Notes: generated by a model from the letters alone, not told the origin. Positions 15,985-24,710 are shown, numbered from the stretch's first letter. The stretch: 64,000 bases of DNA from Actinoplanes solisilvae (GCF_003999975.1 NZ_RJAC01000003.1:124001-188000), one strand, 5' to 3'. A program made the numbers and translations.

Positions 15985-18846
15985 TCACTTGCAGGACTTG
16001 GTTCCTGTCGCGTGGGCCAGGCCGACGCCGGACGCCGACGAGTCCTTGAAGATGACCTCTCGTCCCGCTCCCGCGGTTGCGTACATCTGGGCTCCTGGGC
16101 TGCACGACGCCGGGCCGAGGTACTTGCCCTGGAACGTGTACTGCTTGAGCTTCGGGTTGAGGACGTTGTTCGGGTAGCCGCCGGTCTCGATCCAGGTCTT
16201 CACCGGCGCCTCCTCGGTGACGGTGAGGGTCGTGTCGGACAGAGCGACGGTGACTGCGCGGATCGCCTGCTCCGAGTTCTCCTCGAACAGCAGCCGGCTG
16301 GTGCGAGCGGCGAAGTCGTAGAGGCGTACGGAGTCGTAGTACGCACCCTTGGTCCACTCGCCGTCGACGATGGTGCCGTAGTCGCGGTCGGTCATCCAGG
16401 CGACGCCGGTGCGGGACAGGTCCGGGTAGCTCATCCGCTCAGCCCCGGCGTCGCCGCCCGCGTACGTCGTCTTTCCGGACGCGATGTCGTACACCTCGAC
16501 GCCCAGCGACCACCAGGCGCCGTTCGCGTCGGGCTGCTGGTAGTTCTCGTAGCGGATGTACGAGATCTTGCCGTTCTTGACGCTCGGCGCCGTCGCGCTG
16601 CCGAACCAGTCCGGGTGCGCCAGGGTGTGCACGGTCTTCGAGCTGCCGCGCAGGTAGCGCACGACGTCGAGGTAGCCCTGCGCCGGGTCGTACTGGCTCC
16701 AGACGACGACGTCGCCGTCGAAGCCCAGGCCGTCGACGCGTTCCGGGGAGCTGTAGAGCTCCTTGACGGGGCCGCCGCCGACCGGGGCCGACAGGATGCG
16801 GTTGGTCTCACCCGTCGGCGATGAGGGGTTCAGGCCGATCGACAACCACACGACCCGCTTGCCGTCGGTCTGCGGGAAGCTGTGGATGGTCCCGTCGTTC
16901 GGGGAGATCCGGTACGGCTTCCCGTTGCCGTTCACACGGCCCACCCAGATCGCGGTCGGCTCGGTGCGGTTCGCGTCCGCGCGCGGCACCGCGTACCAGC
17001 CGCCCGCCGCGCTCGCCTTCATGTCGGCGTACATGCCGGTGTTGAGCCGGTCGATCAGCACCTCGGTGCCCTTGCCGTACAGGCTCGCCTTCCACTTCGC
17101 GGTGATCCCGCGCGAGTCGAACGCCGTCTGCACGACCTTGAGGTCCTTCTTGTCCAGGCGGAACGACTTGGCCGAGGCGAGCACCGCGTCCCGCGCGTCG
17201 ACGAAGTCGGACATGGGCGTGAGGTAGTCGGTCAGGGCGCGGTAAACGATCTTGTCGGCGACCTTCTTGCCGAGCGCCTGACGCAGGTCCCACAGCGCAC
17301 CGGACACGATCGTCGAGTTGAGGTGCACGCCGCCGTCGTCCATCGAAGGCGTGTCCAGCAGGTGCTGGAAGTCCGCCGTGGTGGCGCCGTCGTCGAGGTC
17401 ACGCAGGGCACATTGAGCCGGCGCCAGCGTGCGGCAGAGGTCGCCGCCGAGCAGGCTGGCCTGCGGGTCGGACATCGACGTGCCCGACGCGTCGACGTCG
17501 ATGGCGTTGCCGAAGTAGTCGGCGATCGCCTCGTTGAGCGCGCCCGGCTGCCCGGCGTACACGAGGCTTGCGGTGTGCTCGACCACGCCGTGGGTCATCT
17601 CGTGACCGACGACGTCCGGGTCGGCGGCCAGCGGCAGATATTCGGCGTCGCCGCTGCCGTACACCATGCGGGTGCCGTCCCAGTAGGCATTGACGAACCC
17701 GGAGCCACCGTACGTGATCCCGACGATCGAGTTGATCGCCATGCCCTCGTCGTCCAGGCTGTTACGCCCGAGCTTGTCCTGGTACCACTCGAACACCTTC
17801 GCGGCGTCGTAGGCGGCGTCGACGGCACCGGCCTCGGTCAGGTCGGCGCCGAGCTTGGTCGACGGCGACGCGAACGGCGCGAGACCCTCGGGCCACTGGT
17901 CGCCGAGCAGGTCGTAGTAGTCCCAGCCCCGGCCGTCCCAGGTGGTGAGCGGCGCGGTGTGGGTCTGGTCCTTCATCAGGTACGAGCCGGTCTCGGACTG
18001 CACCAGCGGAAGCGAGACGGTGGCGCCGTGCAGGGTGGTGCCCTGGCCGACGACCGCTGCCGTGCCGTTGCCCGCCGGGCGCGGCTTCGTCCGGGCCTGC
18101 GGTGCGGCGGTGCCGAGGGCGGCGGCCTGCTGGCCCGAGGCGAAGGACTTGATCCGGCTGACGCTGAGCAGCGGTACGCCGTTCGTCGCGCCCACGTACA
18201 CGTCGCGGAGCACGGGCCGGCCCGAGACGACGTCCTTGCCCTTGACGAGCACGCGCCGCGCGAGCACACCGGTGCCGGTCGGCATGACCACGAGGCCCTG
18301 GTCGGTGCCCGCGAGGTCGGGCTTGGAGGCCACGACCGCCGCGCCGGGGTTCAGGCTCTTGCGCACCTCGTCGACCGCGCGGGAGACGGCGATCGCGGTG
18401 GGGATCGGGGTGACGCTCGTGTCGACGTCCAGGTTCGTGAAGTAACTGCCCGACGTCCCGGTCACCGTACGCTTGCCGGCCGTCTTCTCCGTGCGTACGA
18501 CATATTGCGCGCCGAACACGGGCAGGCCCTTGTACTTCTGGTTCAGCCGGACCGTCTCCCGTTCGCCCTCCGTCTCGACGCTCGCGGTGGTGAGCGTGCC
18601 GGCCGGATCGCCGATCCGATAGCGATCCTTGTGGCCCGCGAGGTGGGCCTTGGCGGCCTTGTCCGGTGCGACCGTGGCGTCGACCGGGTCGGCGACGTCG
18701 TCGACGAGCGTGGGGGTGTCCGTGGCGGGCGCCACCGTGAGCTCATCCGACGCCGGGGTCTCCGCGTACGCGGCCTGGGCGGTGGTCCCGAGGATCGCGG
18801 CCGTCGCCAGAACGGCGATGGCGGGTAGTGCCTTGGGTCTGCGCAA
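15985..18846 (-). CDS. Secreted thermolysin-like (M4) metalloprotease with C-terminal repeat domain
   Basis: 953 residues from TTG 18846, chosen because AGGAG lies 6 nt upstream and the protein then begins directly with a signal peptide (MRRPKALPAIAVLATAAILG ... AYA). GTG 18882 would add 12 residues. Order: signal; FTP/PepSY propeptide (about 45-230); M4 catalytic domain with H415-EMT-H419 and E439 in GALNEAIADYFG, the 24-residue spacing of thermolysin; then about 300 residues of beta-propeller-like repeats. It is a zinc endopeptidase acting outside the cell. Its promoter region is shared with the regulator gene at 19037 and contains a tandem TGCGCA operator. Confidence 0.92.
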   Translation of the reverse strand: MRRPKALPAIAVLATAAILGTTAQAAYAETPASDELTVAPATDTPTLVDDVADPVDATVAPDKAAKAHLAGHKDRYRIGDPAGTLTTASVETEGERETVRLNQKYKGLPVFGAQYVVRTEKTAGKRTVTGTSGSYFTNLDVDTSVTPIPTAIAVSRAVDEVRKSLNPGAAVVASKPDLAGTDQGLVVMPTGTGVLARRVLVKGKDVVSGRPVLRDVYVGATNGVPLLSVSRIKSFASGQQAAALGTAAPQARTKPRPAGNGTAAVVGQGTTLHGATVSLPLVQSETGSYLMKDQTHTAPLTTWDGRGWDYYDLLGDQWPEGLAPFASPSTKLGADLTEAGAVDAAYDAAKVFEWYQDKLGRNSLDDEGMAINSIVGITYGGSGFVNAYWDGTRMVYGSGDAEYLPLAADPDVVGHEMTHGVVEHTASLVYAGQPGALNEAIADYFGNAIDVDASGTSMSDPQASLLGGDLCRTLAPAQCALRDLDDGATTADFQHLLDTPSMDDGGVHLNSTIVSGALWDLRQALGKKVADKIVYRALTDYLTPMSDFVDARDAVLASAKSFRLDKKDLKVVQTAFDSRGITAKWKASLYGKGTEVLIDRLNTGMYADMKASAAGGWYAVPRADANRTEPTAIWVGRVNGNGKPYRISPNDGTIHSFPQTDGKRVVWLSIGLNPSSPTGETNRILSAPVGGGPVKELYSSPERVDGLGFDGDVVVWSQYDPAQGYLDVVRYLRGSSKTVHTLAHPDWFGSATAPSVKNGKISYIRYENYQQPDANGAWWSLGVEVYDIASGKTTYAGGDAGAERMSYPDLSRTGVAWMTDRDYGTIVDGEWTKGAYYDSVRLYDFAARTSRLLFEENSEQAIRAVTVALSDTTLTVTEEAPVKTWIETGGYPNNVLNPKLKQYTFQGKYLGPASCSPGAQMYATAGAGREVIFKDSSASGVGLAHATGTKSCK

Positions 18847-18917
18847 CTGGTGCTCCTGCGAGGTTGTGAAGGGTTCACCCACCTCACCCCCGGGTCGGCC
18901 GCCGCCACAAGAACGAT

Positions 18918-18941
18918 CTTGCGCATTTGCGCAAGTGCGCA
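18918..18941. promoter_or_regulatory. TGCGCA operator array between protease and regulator
   Basis: Three self-palindromic TGCGCA hexamers at 18920, 18928 and 18936 are spaced exactly 8 bp apart. The first two are part of a perfect inverted repeat CTTGCGCA-TT-TGCGCAAG (18918-18935). The array lies 72 bp upstream of the protease start and in the divergent control region of the LuxR-type regulator, its likely binding protein. Confidence 0.65.
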
Positions 18942-18980
18942 GCTCCGGCCAGCTGGTTCTTACACATTCGTAATCCCCGA

Positions 18981-19009
18981 TTCACCGGAGTGGACGGCGC
19001 TCCTAGCAT
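18981..19009 (+). promoter_or_regulatory. Candidate promoter of the LuxR-type regulator
   Basis: TTCACC (18981-18986), a 17-bp spacer and TAGCAT (19004-19009) give a plausible sigma-70 promoter. Transcription would start about 20 nt before the ATG at 19037. Confidence 0.4.
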
Positions 19010-19036
19010 GATCAGGTTGGAAAGGTGTCAGAACGT

Positions 19037-20041
19037 ATGGACGAATCGGACATACCGTGGTCGGTGGCCGGTCTTGATCCGCTGGCCGGCCGGGTGCTGG
19101 AACACCTGATGGCCGTACGATCGGCGGACCGCGACGAGGTTGCGTCGGCGGCCGGGGTGTCACCCGCGGAAGCGGAGCGAGCACTGGCACTCCTGGCCGA
19201 CTCGGCACTGGCGTCGCGGATCGCCGGTGCGGAACCGCGATGGGCGGCCGCTCCGCCCCGGCCGTCACTCGGTGCCCTGCTGGCCCGGCGACGAGCCGAA
19301 CTCGCCCGGGTCGAGGAGCTCGCCGAGCGGCTCTACGAAGCGCACGAGGCGGTGTCCGGTCCACGCGCCACAGACGTGGTGGAGGTGCTGACCAGCGAGG
19401 ACGAGGTGCCCGCGCGCTATCACCAGCTGCTGACGGAAAGCTCGTTCGAGGTGCTGCATCTGGCGAAGCCACCGTACGTGGCGGGGGCGTCGGCGTCGGC
19501 CGAACTGAACCCCGGCCTGCGGATGCGATCGGTGTACGAGACGGACGGCTTCACCGACGCGGTGTCGCTCATGACGGCGCTGCGCGGTTCGGGCCGGGGC
19601 GGCCGGCTGCGGCTGACATCGCAGATCCCGGTGAAACTGGTCGTCTTCGACCGGGCGGCCGCGCTGCTGCCGATCTGGGGCGACCGCCCGTCGTCGGGTT
19701 CCTTGGTGGTGCACTCGCCCGCACTGGTGACGGCGCTCGTGGCGCTGTTCGAAAACGTGTGGGAGCGAGCCGAACCGGTGTCGCTGACGAGGCGGCGCGA
19801 CCCCTCGGACGCGGACGACGACCTGCCGGCCTCGGGGCGCGACCTGCGAACCCGGGAGATCCTGCGCATGATGGCGGTCGGCATGAAGGACGAGACGATC
19901 GCCCGCATCCTCAACATCAGCCGCCGCACGGTCCAGCAACACATCAGCGACGCGGGCTCCCTGCTCGGCGCCCGGACGCGCTTCCAGATCGCCGTCCTGG
20001 CCACGAAGCGAGGCTGGCTGACCGACCACGACGACGGATAG
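19037..20041 (+). CDS. TrmB/LuxR-type transcriptional regulator
   Basis: 334 residues from ATG 19037 (GGAAAGG 11 nt upstream; GTG 19025 lies directly against that site and is less likely). The N-terminal winged-helix region (LEHLMAVRSADRDEVASAAGVSPAEAERALALLADSALASR) resembles TrmB-like HTH, followed by a coiled segment. A middle domain contains RGGRLRLTSQIPVKLVVFDRAAALLPIWG. A C-terminal LuxR-like HTH (LRTREILRMMAVGMKDETIARILNISRRTVQQHISDA) binds DNA. This architecture is common among actinobacterial regulators of adjacent secreted enzymes. It is divergent from the M4 protease and presumably controls it through the TGCGCA array. Confidence 0.87.
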   Translation: MDESDIPWSVAGLDPLAGRVLEHLMAVRSADRDEVASAAGVSPAEAERALALLADSALASRIAGAEPRWAAAPPRPSLGALLARRRAELARVEELAERLYEAHEAVSGPRATDVVEVLTSEDEVPARYHQLLTESSFEVLHLAKPPYVAGASASAELNPGLRMRSVYETDGFTDAVSLMTALRGSGRGGRLRLTSQIPVKLVVFDRAAALLPIWGDRPSSGSLVVHSPALVTALVALFENVWERAEPVSLTRRRDPSDADDDLPASGRDLRTREILRMMAVGMKDETIARILNISRRTVQQHISDAGSLLGARTRFQIAVLATKRGWLTDHDDG

Positions 20042-20138
20042 CGCGGGTTCGCCACCAGGGCTCGACTCCGCTCCGTAGTGGACAGGTGTCGATACCGTCG
20101 CGGCTCAGGTGCGAATGTCCGTGCGCGAGGAGGTCGAG

Positions 20139-20558
20139 ATGACCAATCCGATCGATCCGTCCGGCCTGGGCGGGACGCTGTCCGATGTGGTGGCCGCGCT
20201 CGGCCGGGTTCACCGGCCCTCCGGCGATCAGGAATCGCCCATCGGTACGGGCGAGGCCGCCGACGGCCGGATTCGCGTCCGGGCGGCTCTGCCCGGGCGG
20301 ATCGAGAACCTTGAGATCGAGCCCTCGGTGCTGCGGCTGAGCGGCGAGGAACTGGCACGGGAGATCGAGTCGGCGGTCAACGCCGCGCTCGCCGACCTGC
20401 AGCGCCGGGCTGTGGCCGCCGCCGGTCCGGCGGACCTCGGCGCGCTCACCGAACAGCTCAAGGACGTCCAGTTCAACGCCGAGCGTCAGTTCGCCAAGCT
20501 GACCGCGTCGCTGGTCGAAGCGCAGGAGCAGCTCACCCGCCGGGCCGGCGACCGATGA
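20139..20558 (+). CDS. YbaB/EbfC-like protein, first gene of a WXG100/EndoU cassette
   Basis: 139 residues from ATG 20139 behind AGGAGG (20128-20133). The central strand-helix segment (DGRIRVRAALPGRIENLEIEPSVLRLSGEELAREIESAVNAALADLQRRA) is the YbaB DNA-binding protein fold. The C-terminus is a long helix that may form a coiled coil. In actinobacteria YbaB-like genes frequently precede WXG100 and polymorphic-toxin genes, as here. Its TGA overlaps the ATG of the WXG100 gene, so the two are coupled. Its role in secretion is unknown. Confidence 0.8.
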   Translation: MTNPIDPSGLGGTLSDVVAALGRVHRPSGDQESPIGTGEAADGRIRVRAALPGRIENLEIEPSVLRLSGEELAREIESAVNAALADLQRRAVAAAGPADLGALTEQLKDVQFNAERQFAKLTASLVEAQEQLTRRAGDR

Positions 20559-20881
20559 CCGGCTTCATGATCGATCCCGAGCGGCTCTCGGCGTCCGGGT
20601 CGGCCCTGCGGAGCGTCGCCTCGCGGCTCTCCTCCGAGCTGGCGTCGTTCCGGTCCGAGCTGGCCGGGTTCGGCGCGCCCTGGGGCAGCGACGACATCGG
20701 CTCGCTGATCGGCGCCGCCCACGACGAGGTCTCGTCGTGGGCGTTCGAGTGCTACCAGGACGCGCTGGACGAGATGGCCTCCGCCGGCGCCGACGTGGTG
20801 GAGATCAGCGCGCAGCACGCGGAGGTGGACGAGAACGTCAGCCGCCGGTTCGGTGCGCTGCTCAATGAACTGGGGCGCTGA
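20555..20881 (+). CDS. WXG100-like secretion partner protein
   Basis: 108 residues, two predicted helices with the PWGSDDIG turn in the middle (W-x-x-D variant of WxG). Helix one begins IDPERLSASGSALRSVASRLSSEL. WXG100-family proteins are substrates or chaperones of type VII (Esx) secretion. The ATG overlaps the preceding stop, and the next gene starts 3 bp after its own stop. It probably pairs with the CpnT-like protein for export. Confidence 0.82.
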   Translation: MTGFMIDPERLSASGSALRSVASRLSSELASFRSELAGFGAPWGSDDIGSLIGAAHDEVSSWAFECYQDALDEMASAGADVVEISAQHAEVDENVSRRFGALLNELGR

Positions 20882-20884
20882 CGC

Positions 20885-21379
20885 ATGGCCCTGGAGATCC
20901 CGGGCGAGCTTCGATCGCTGCTCGGCGTCCTCGGCTACAGCTGGCCCGAGGCCGACGAGACCGCGCTGGTCGAAATGGGCCGGGCGTGGATGTCGTTCTC
21001 CGACCGGCTCGAGGCCATCGTGTCGGATGCGACGTCGACCGCCTCCGAGGTGTGGACCGAGCACGAAGGCGAGGCCGTCGCGGCGTTCCAGGCCTGGTGG
21101 GCCCGGGAGGACAGCCCGGCCAAGGCGCTCCTGGACGGCGCGAACGCGGCCACACTGACCGGCACCGGGCTGATGATCTGCGGCGGGATCGTGCTTGCCC
21201 TGAAGGTAGCGGTCATCGCCCAGCTCGCTCTGCTGGCGGTGGCGATCGCGCAGGCCGTGGCGACCGCGGTGCCCACGTTCGGCGCGAGCCTGGCCGAGAT
21301 CCCGATCTTCCAGCAGATAACCAGGACGATCGTCGGGAACCTCGTGCAGGAGGCAACACTTCAGCTGCTGGACGGGTGA
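20885..21379 (+). CDS. CpnT-like N-terminal (WXG100-like) secretion domain
   Basis: 164 residues: MALEIPGELRSLLGVLGYSW-type opening, a helical hairpin with W-x-x-H/E (SEVWTEHEGEAVAAFQAWW), then two hydrophobic helices (about 95-135). This is the CpnT-like N-terminal domain that normally continues into a C-terminal toxin. Here it ends at TGA 21377-21379. The toxin gene resumes in the same frame six bases later at ATG 21386. So the secretion domain and toxin are encoded in one frame but split by a stop codon. Confidence 0.78.
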   Translation: MALEIPGELRSLLGVLGYSWPEADETALVEMGRAWMSFSDRLEAIVSDATSTASEVWTEHEGEAVAAFQAWWAREDSPAKALLDGANAATLTGTGLMICGGIVLALKVAVIAQLALLAVAIAQAVATAVPTFGASLAEIPIFQQITRTIVGNLVQEATLQLLDG

Positions 21380-21385
21380 CCGGGA

Positions 21386-21880
21386 ATGGCCCGGGGCTCC
21401 GGCAAGCTGATGCGGGCCGCGCTGCGGTTCCTCCGCAAGACGCGCAAGCGTTCGCGGCCGGATCGGATGAACCCGCACTTCACGACCCACACCATCGGCG
21501 GCGGCCACGTATGGCCCGGCAAGCCCAAAGGCTCCGGTTACCACTACCGTCCCGGAGGCGAGGATTACCCTGACCGCCGGATTGTGCCCGGGTCGAAGGT
21601 CACCCACCGGAACGGCGTGTACGAGGCTGAACCTGAGTTCTTCGACCCGACCCTGAACCCCCCGGCCGGCGCATGGAAGCCGAAGTCCGGCAACAGAGGC
21701 TTCAGCACGTTCTTCCCCGATGACTGGACACCGGCACAGGTCGACAACGCGGTGTCCGGTGCCTTCAAGAACTCGACTCAGGTAGCCGAGAACAGATGGA
21801 TCGGTACCTACAATGGCGTCACGATCGAAGGTTTCTACAACCAGTCCGGCGGCTTTACGCATGGCTGGCCGGTTCCCTAA
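21386..21880 (+). CDS. EndoU-type toxin domain protein
   Basis: 164 residues. After a short basic leader (RGSGKLMRAALRFLRKTRKRSR) comes a bacterial EndoU nuclease-like domain: HFTTHTIGGGHVWPGKPKGSGYHY supplies candidate catalytic His residues, then STFFPDDWTPAQVDNAVSGAF, RWIGTYNGVTIEGFYNQSGGF and the final THGWPV. EndoU toxins cleave RNA in competitor cells. It is in the same reading frame as the preceding CpnT-like gene, with only TGA plus two codons between. An immunity gene follows 18 bp later. I infer an interbacterial toxin delivered by type VII secretion. Confidence 0.75.
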   Translation: MARGSGKLMRAALRFLRKTRKRSRPDRMNPHFTTHTIGGGHVWPGKPKGSGYHYRPGGEDYPDRRIVPGSKVTHRNGVYEAEPEFFDPTLNPPAGAWKPKSGNRGFSTFFPDDWTPAQVDNAVSGAFKNSTQVAENRWIGTYNGVTIEGFYNQSGGFTHGWPVP

Positions 21881-21898
21881 CGCACCGAGAGGCCTGCG

Positions 21899-22342
21899 GT
21901 GAGTGTTGTCAGCTTGCGGATCGATCCCACGTACCGCCGTCCCGTCTACCACGTCGAGGACCAGCGATACGACCTGTTGGGGGAGTGGCTGACCACCGAC
22001 ATCGGTACGTTCTTCCTCGTCGCCCTCGACGCTCTGGCGATGGCAGACGACGTCGCCCACGGCAGGCCGCCGTTCGACGAATGGAGCAGCGAGAACTACG
22101 CCGTGTCGTTCACGCCCTCAGCCCTGCTCATCACCAACCTGTGGGTGCCTGGGGCCGAAGGGGAGTTTCCGGCTGGCGTCGCCCGGGAGGCGATCGAGGA
22201 CTACTGGAGTTTCCTGGTCGGCCAGCCCGAGAGGGACGTCGTCCGGGAGTACCGTCCCGACCTCCCGGAATGGCAGGCCAATCTGCTGCGCTGGGAGGAG
22301 AAGTGGGGCCGCCCTCATCCGTACCGGGGACGGCTTTTCTGA
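21899..22342 (+). CDS. Putative immunity protein for the EndoU toxin
   Basis: 147 residues, soluble and acidic, starting at GTG 21899 with GAGAGG upstream. Segments such as YHVEDQRYDLLGEWLTTDIGTFFLVALDALAMADDVAHG and NLWVPGAEGEFPAGVAREAIEDYWSFLVGQPE recall YacL/CdiI-like proteins that neutralise EndoU-type toxins. The assignment rests mainly on position directly after the toxin. It ends 3 bp before the stop of the convergent acyl-CoA dehydrogenase. Confidence 0.62.
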   Translation: MSVVSLRIDPTYRRPVYHVEDQRYDLLGEWLTTDIGTFFLVALDALAMADDVAHGRPPFDEWSSENYAVSFTPSALLITNLWVPGAEGEFPAGVAREAIEDYWSFLVGQPERDVVREYRPDLPEWQANLLRWEEKWGRPHPYRGRLF

Positions 22343-22345
22343 GCG

Positions 22346-23920
22346 TCAGCGGAGTAGTGGGTCGGCTCTCCACTCCTCGGCGGGCCAGCGGCGTTGGTCC
22401 ACGTCGCCGATGACGTTGGTGTAGCCGGCTACGTGGTTGGCGAACTCGGCCCGGGTGGGCAGGTCTTGCTGGGAGGCCGGCTGGGCGTTGTCGAGGCGCC
22501 GCTGCAGTTGGTGTTCGGTCCACGAGGCGGTGTAGCTGTGCATCGCGGACCGGTGCGCCGATTCGCTGGTCACGACGGTCAGCAGGGTCCAGCACACCAG
22601 TTCGCCGACCACGGCCGCGTGAATGTGCTGGTCGGCGCCGTCGCGGGGGCGGTGGGCGCCGATCTCGGCGACGCGGTCGATCAGTCTGAGCACCTGGGCG
22701 GTCGGGTAGGCCTGCTGGACCAGTTTGGTGAACTCGTCGGGATTCTTGATGAGCATGGTCCCCAGGTAGACCGTGATCGCCTCGGTGGAACCCTCGAAGA
22801 TCCGGAACAGTCGATAGTCGCGGAAGTGCTGGCCGACGGTGTTGGTGTCGAGGAAGCCGCGGGCGCCTAACACTTGCAGGGCCGTGTCTATCGCGTTCCA
22901 GCCCAGTTCGCAGCCCAGGATCTTCGCGCAGAAGTACCAGGCGTCGGGCACGTCCTGGCCCTGGTCCCGCCAGGTCGCGATGCGCGAGATCAGCGTTTCG
23001 ACGGCTTGGGCGGCGGCCCCGGCCTCGGCCAGCACCTGGCGTATGCGGCCGTTCTCGGCCAGGGAGCCGGTGGCGACCTCGCGGCCGTTCGCGAATCGCT
23101 GGGCCAGGTCGAGGGATCGCATGGCCGCCCCGAGCGCCATCGCGGCCAGCACCACCCGGCCGCCCATGAAGGCCGCCTTGGCTGTGCTGAGGCCGTCCCC
23201 TTCGGCGCCCAGCAGTGCGGACGCGGGCACTCGAAGGTTCTGGAAGCTGAGATCGTATTGCGGCACCGCGCGCAGGCCGAGGGTCAACATCTCGGGTCCG
23301 ATCCCGAAGCCGGGCGTACGGCTGTCGACCACGAACCCGGTGATTCCCCGGGGCCGGCCGTCGTCGCCGCGCAGGGCCGCGAAGACGTTGACGTATCGGG
23401 CGTCCCCGCCCAGCGAGATCCATTTCTTAACGCCGTTGATCGTGTAGGAGCCGTCCGGGTCGCGGACCGCGCTGGTCGTCATTCCGCGGATGTGGGAGCC
23501 GATGCCCGGTTCGCTGATCGCGCTGGTGGTCAGCGCCTGTCCCGCGGCCAGCCGGGGCAGCACGCTGCATTTGACCTGCTCGGTGGCGGAATTCAGGATC
23601 GGCGCGATGCCGAGGGTGTTGTGCACCGCGCAGAACACGGCGAGGTTGGCATCGATGGCCCCGAGTTGGGTGAACACGCGATTCATGTCGGCGTGGGACA
23701 GATCTTGTCCACCGTGTTCCCGGGGGATCTGCAGGCCGAGCAGGCCGACGCCGGCGAAGTCCGATATCAGGGCCGGCGGTAGGGATCGGCGCTCGTCCAT
23801 CAATCGGGAGTTGAGGAAATTGCGGGCGTACTCGCGCAGGAACTCCAGCATCCTGGTCGTCGAACTCGACTCCGGCCGGTCGTCCGTCGCTGTGCGCAGA
23901 GCATTGGCGTCGGTGTCCAT
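22346..23920 (-). CDS. Acyl-CoA dehydrogenase family protein
   Basis: 524 residues from ATG 23920 (GGGGAG upstream). Standard ACAD order: N-terminal helices (LLGLQIPREHGGQDLSH), middle beta domain (TTSAISEPGIGSHIRGM, VKKWISLGGDARYVNVFAA) and C-terminal helical domain with the catalytic-base candidate E376 in RIFEGSTEAITVYLG. An extra tail of about 130 residues follows, as in longer ACAD forms. It uses FAD to introduce an alpha-beta double bond in acyl-CoA. The chain length or acyl type is not deducible. A palindromic operator sits in its promoter. Confidence 0.88.
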   Translation of the reverse strand: MDTDANALRTATDDRPESSSTTRMLEFLREYARNFLNSRLMDERRSLPPALISDFAGVGLLGLQIPREHGGQDLSHADMNRVFTQLGAIDANLAVFCAVHNTLGIAPILNSATEQVKCSVLPRLAAGQALTTSAISEPGIGSHIRGMTTSAVRDPDGSYTINGVKKWISLGGDARYVNVFAALRGDDGRPRGITGFVVDSRTPGFGIGPEMLTLGLRAVPQYDLSFQNLRVPASALLGAEGDGLSTAKAAFMGGRVVLAAMALGAAMRSLDLAQRFANGREVATGSLAENGRIRQVLAEAGAAAQAVETLISRIATWRDQGQDVPDAWYFCAKILGCELGWNAIDTALQVLGARGFLDTNTVGQHFRDYRLFRIFEGSTEAITVYLGTMLIKNPDEFTKLVQQAYPTAQVLRLIDRVAEIGAHRPRDGADQHIHAAVVGELVCWTLLTVVTSESAHRSAMHSYTASWTEHQLQRRLDNAQPASQQDLPTRAEFANHVAGYTNVIGDVDQRRWPAEEWRADPLLR

Positions 23921-23993
23921 CGTTCACTCCCCGGGAGGATGCTTCGGCATTCCCGTCCAAGGGATGTCGAGATGCGCGCGGCAAGATCCGGCC

Positions 23994-24022
23994 GTTATGG
24001 GTCTTGAACGTACGTTCGTCTA
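23994..24022 (-). promoter_or_regulatory. Promoter with embedded palindromic operator for the acyl-CoA dehydrogenase
   Basis: Read on the minus strand: TAGACG (-35, 24017-24022), 17 bp, CATAAC (-10, 23994-23999). The perfect palindrome GAACGTACGTTC (24006-24017) lies between the two boxes. This placement is typical of TetR-type repressors of fatty-acid genes. No tetR gene is adjacent. The remaining gap up to 24164 shows nothing else. Confidence 0.6.
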
Positions 24023-24164
24023 TGTCCGTCCGGACTCTACAACGGGTCCATGGTTTCGCAAAGTGGTCGCGCAGCTACTCAAAGTATTCGCGTTCTTGGC
24101 GGTGGCGGGGAAAGACGAGGTCGGACCGCCTCCGGTGGAGTGCGGCCCGACCCGAGTGATTGTT

Positions 24165-24710
24165 CTAATTTCCTTCCCGAGCATGGATCTGCGCGACCAG
24201 TTCGGCGGCGAGCGCCTTGATCGTCTCGAGCCCCGGCCGGCCCCAGGGGCGCGGTTCGAGGTCGACCACGCAGACCGTGCCGAGCGCGACGCCGGTCCGA
24301 TCGATCAGAGGTGCGCCCAGGTAGGAGCGGATCCCGATCTCGTCCACCACGGGGTTGCCGGCGAACCGGGGATAGTCGCAGACGTCGTCGAGCACCAGGG
24401 CTTTGCGCCGGACCACGACGTGCGGGCAATATCCGTGCGCACGGGAGAACGTACGACCGGCCAGGCCCGCCCGCACCGGCCCCGGAATGGTGCCACCGGC
24501 GTACAGGCCGCCCAGGTACTGACGTTCCGCCTGGATGAAGTTCACCATCGCCAGCGGCGCCCTGGTGACGTCGCCGACCCGGCGGGCGAACTCGTCGAGC
24601 CGAGGATCCGCGTCGTCACCCAGGCCAAGCTCGTGCAACCGGCGCATGCGAGCGGGCACCTCCGGATCCGCCGGGGTGAGGGGATGGTGGCCGGACAGGT
24701 CGTAGATCAT
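24165..24710 (-). CDS. GAF-domain protein following the conservon
   Basis: 181 residues forming one GAF domain (LDEFARRVGDVTRAPLAMVNFIQAERQYLGG, SRAHGYCPHVVVRRKALVLDDVCDYPRFAGNPVVDEIGIRSYLGAPLIDRTGVALGTVCVVD). GAF proteins of this type sense small ligands or redox state; the CPH motif is also found in proteins with chromophore- or cofactor-binding GAFs, but a cofactor is unproven here. Its start lies inside the end of the GTPase gene (95-bp overlap), so a later start such as ATG 24647 is possible. Streptomyces conservons often carry extra genes after cvnD, here this one. Confidence 0.72.
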   Translation of the reverse strand: MIYDLSGHHPLTPADPEVPARMRRLHELGLGDDADPRLDEFARRVGDVTRAPLAMVNFIQAERQYLGGLYAGGTIPGPVRAGLAGRTFSRAHGYCPHVVVRRKALVLDDVCDYPRFAGNPVVDEIGIRSYLGAPLIDRTGVALGTVCVVDLEPRPWGRPGLETIKALAAELVAQIHAREGN

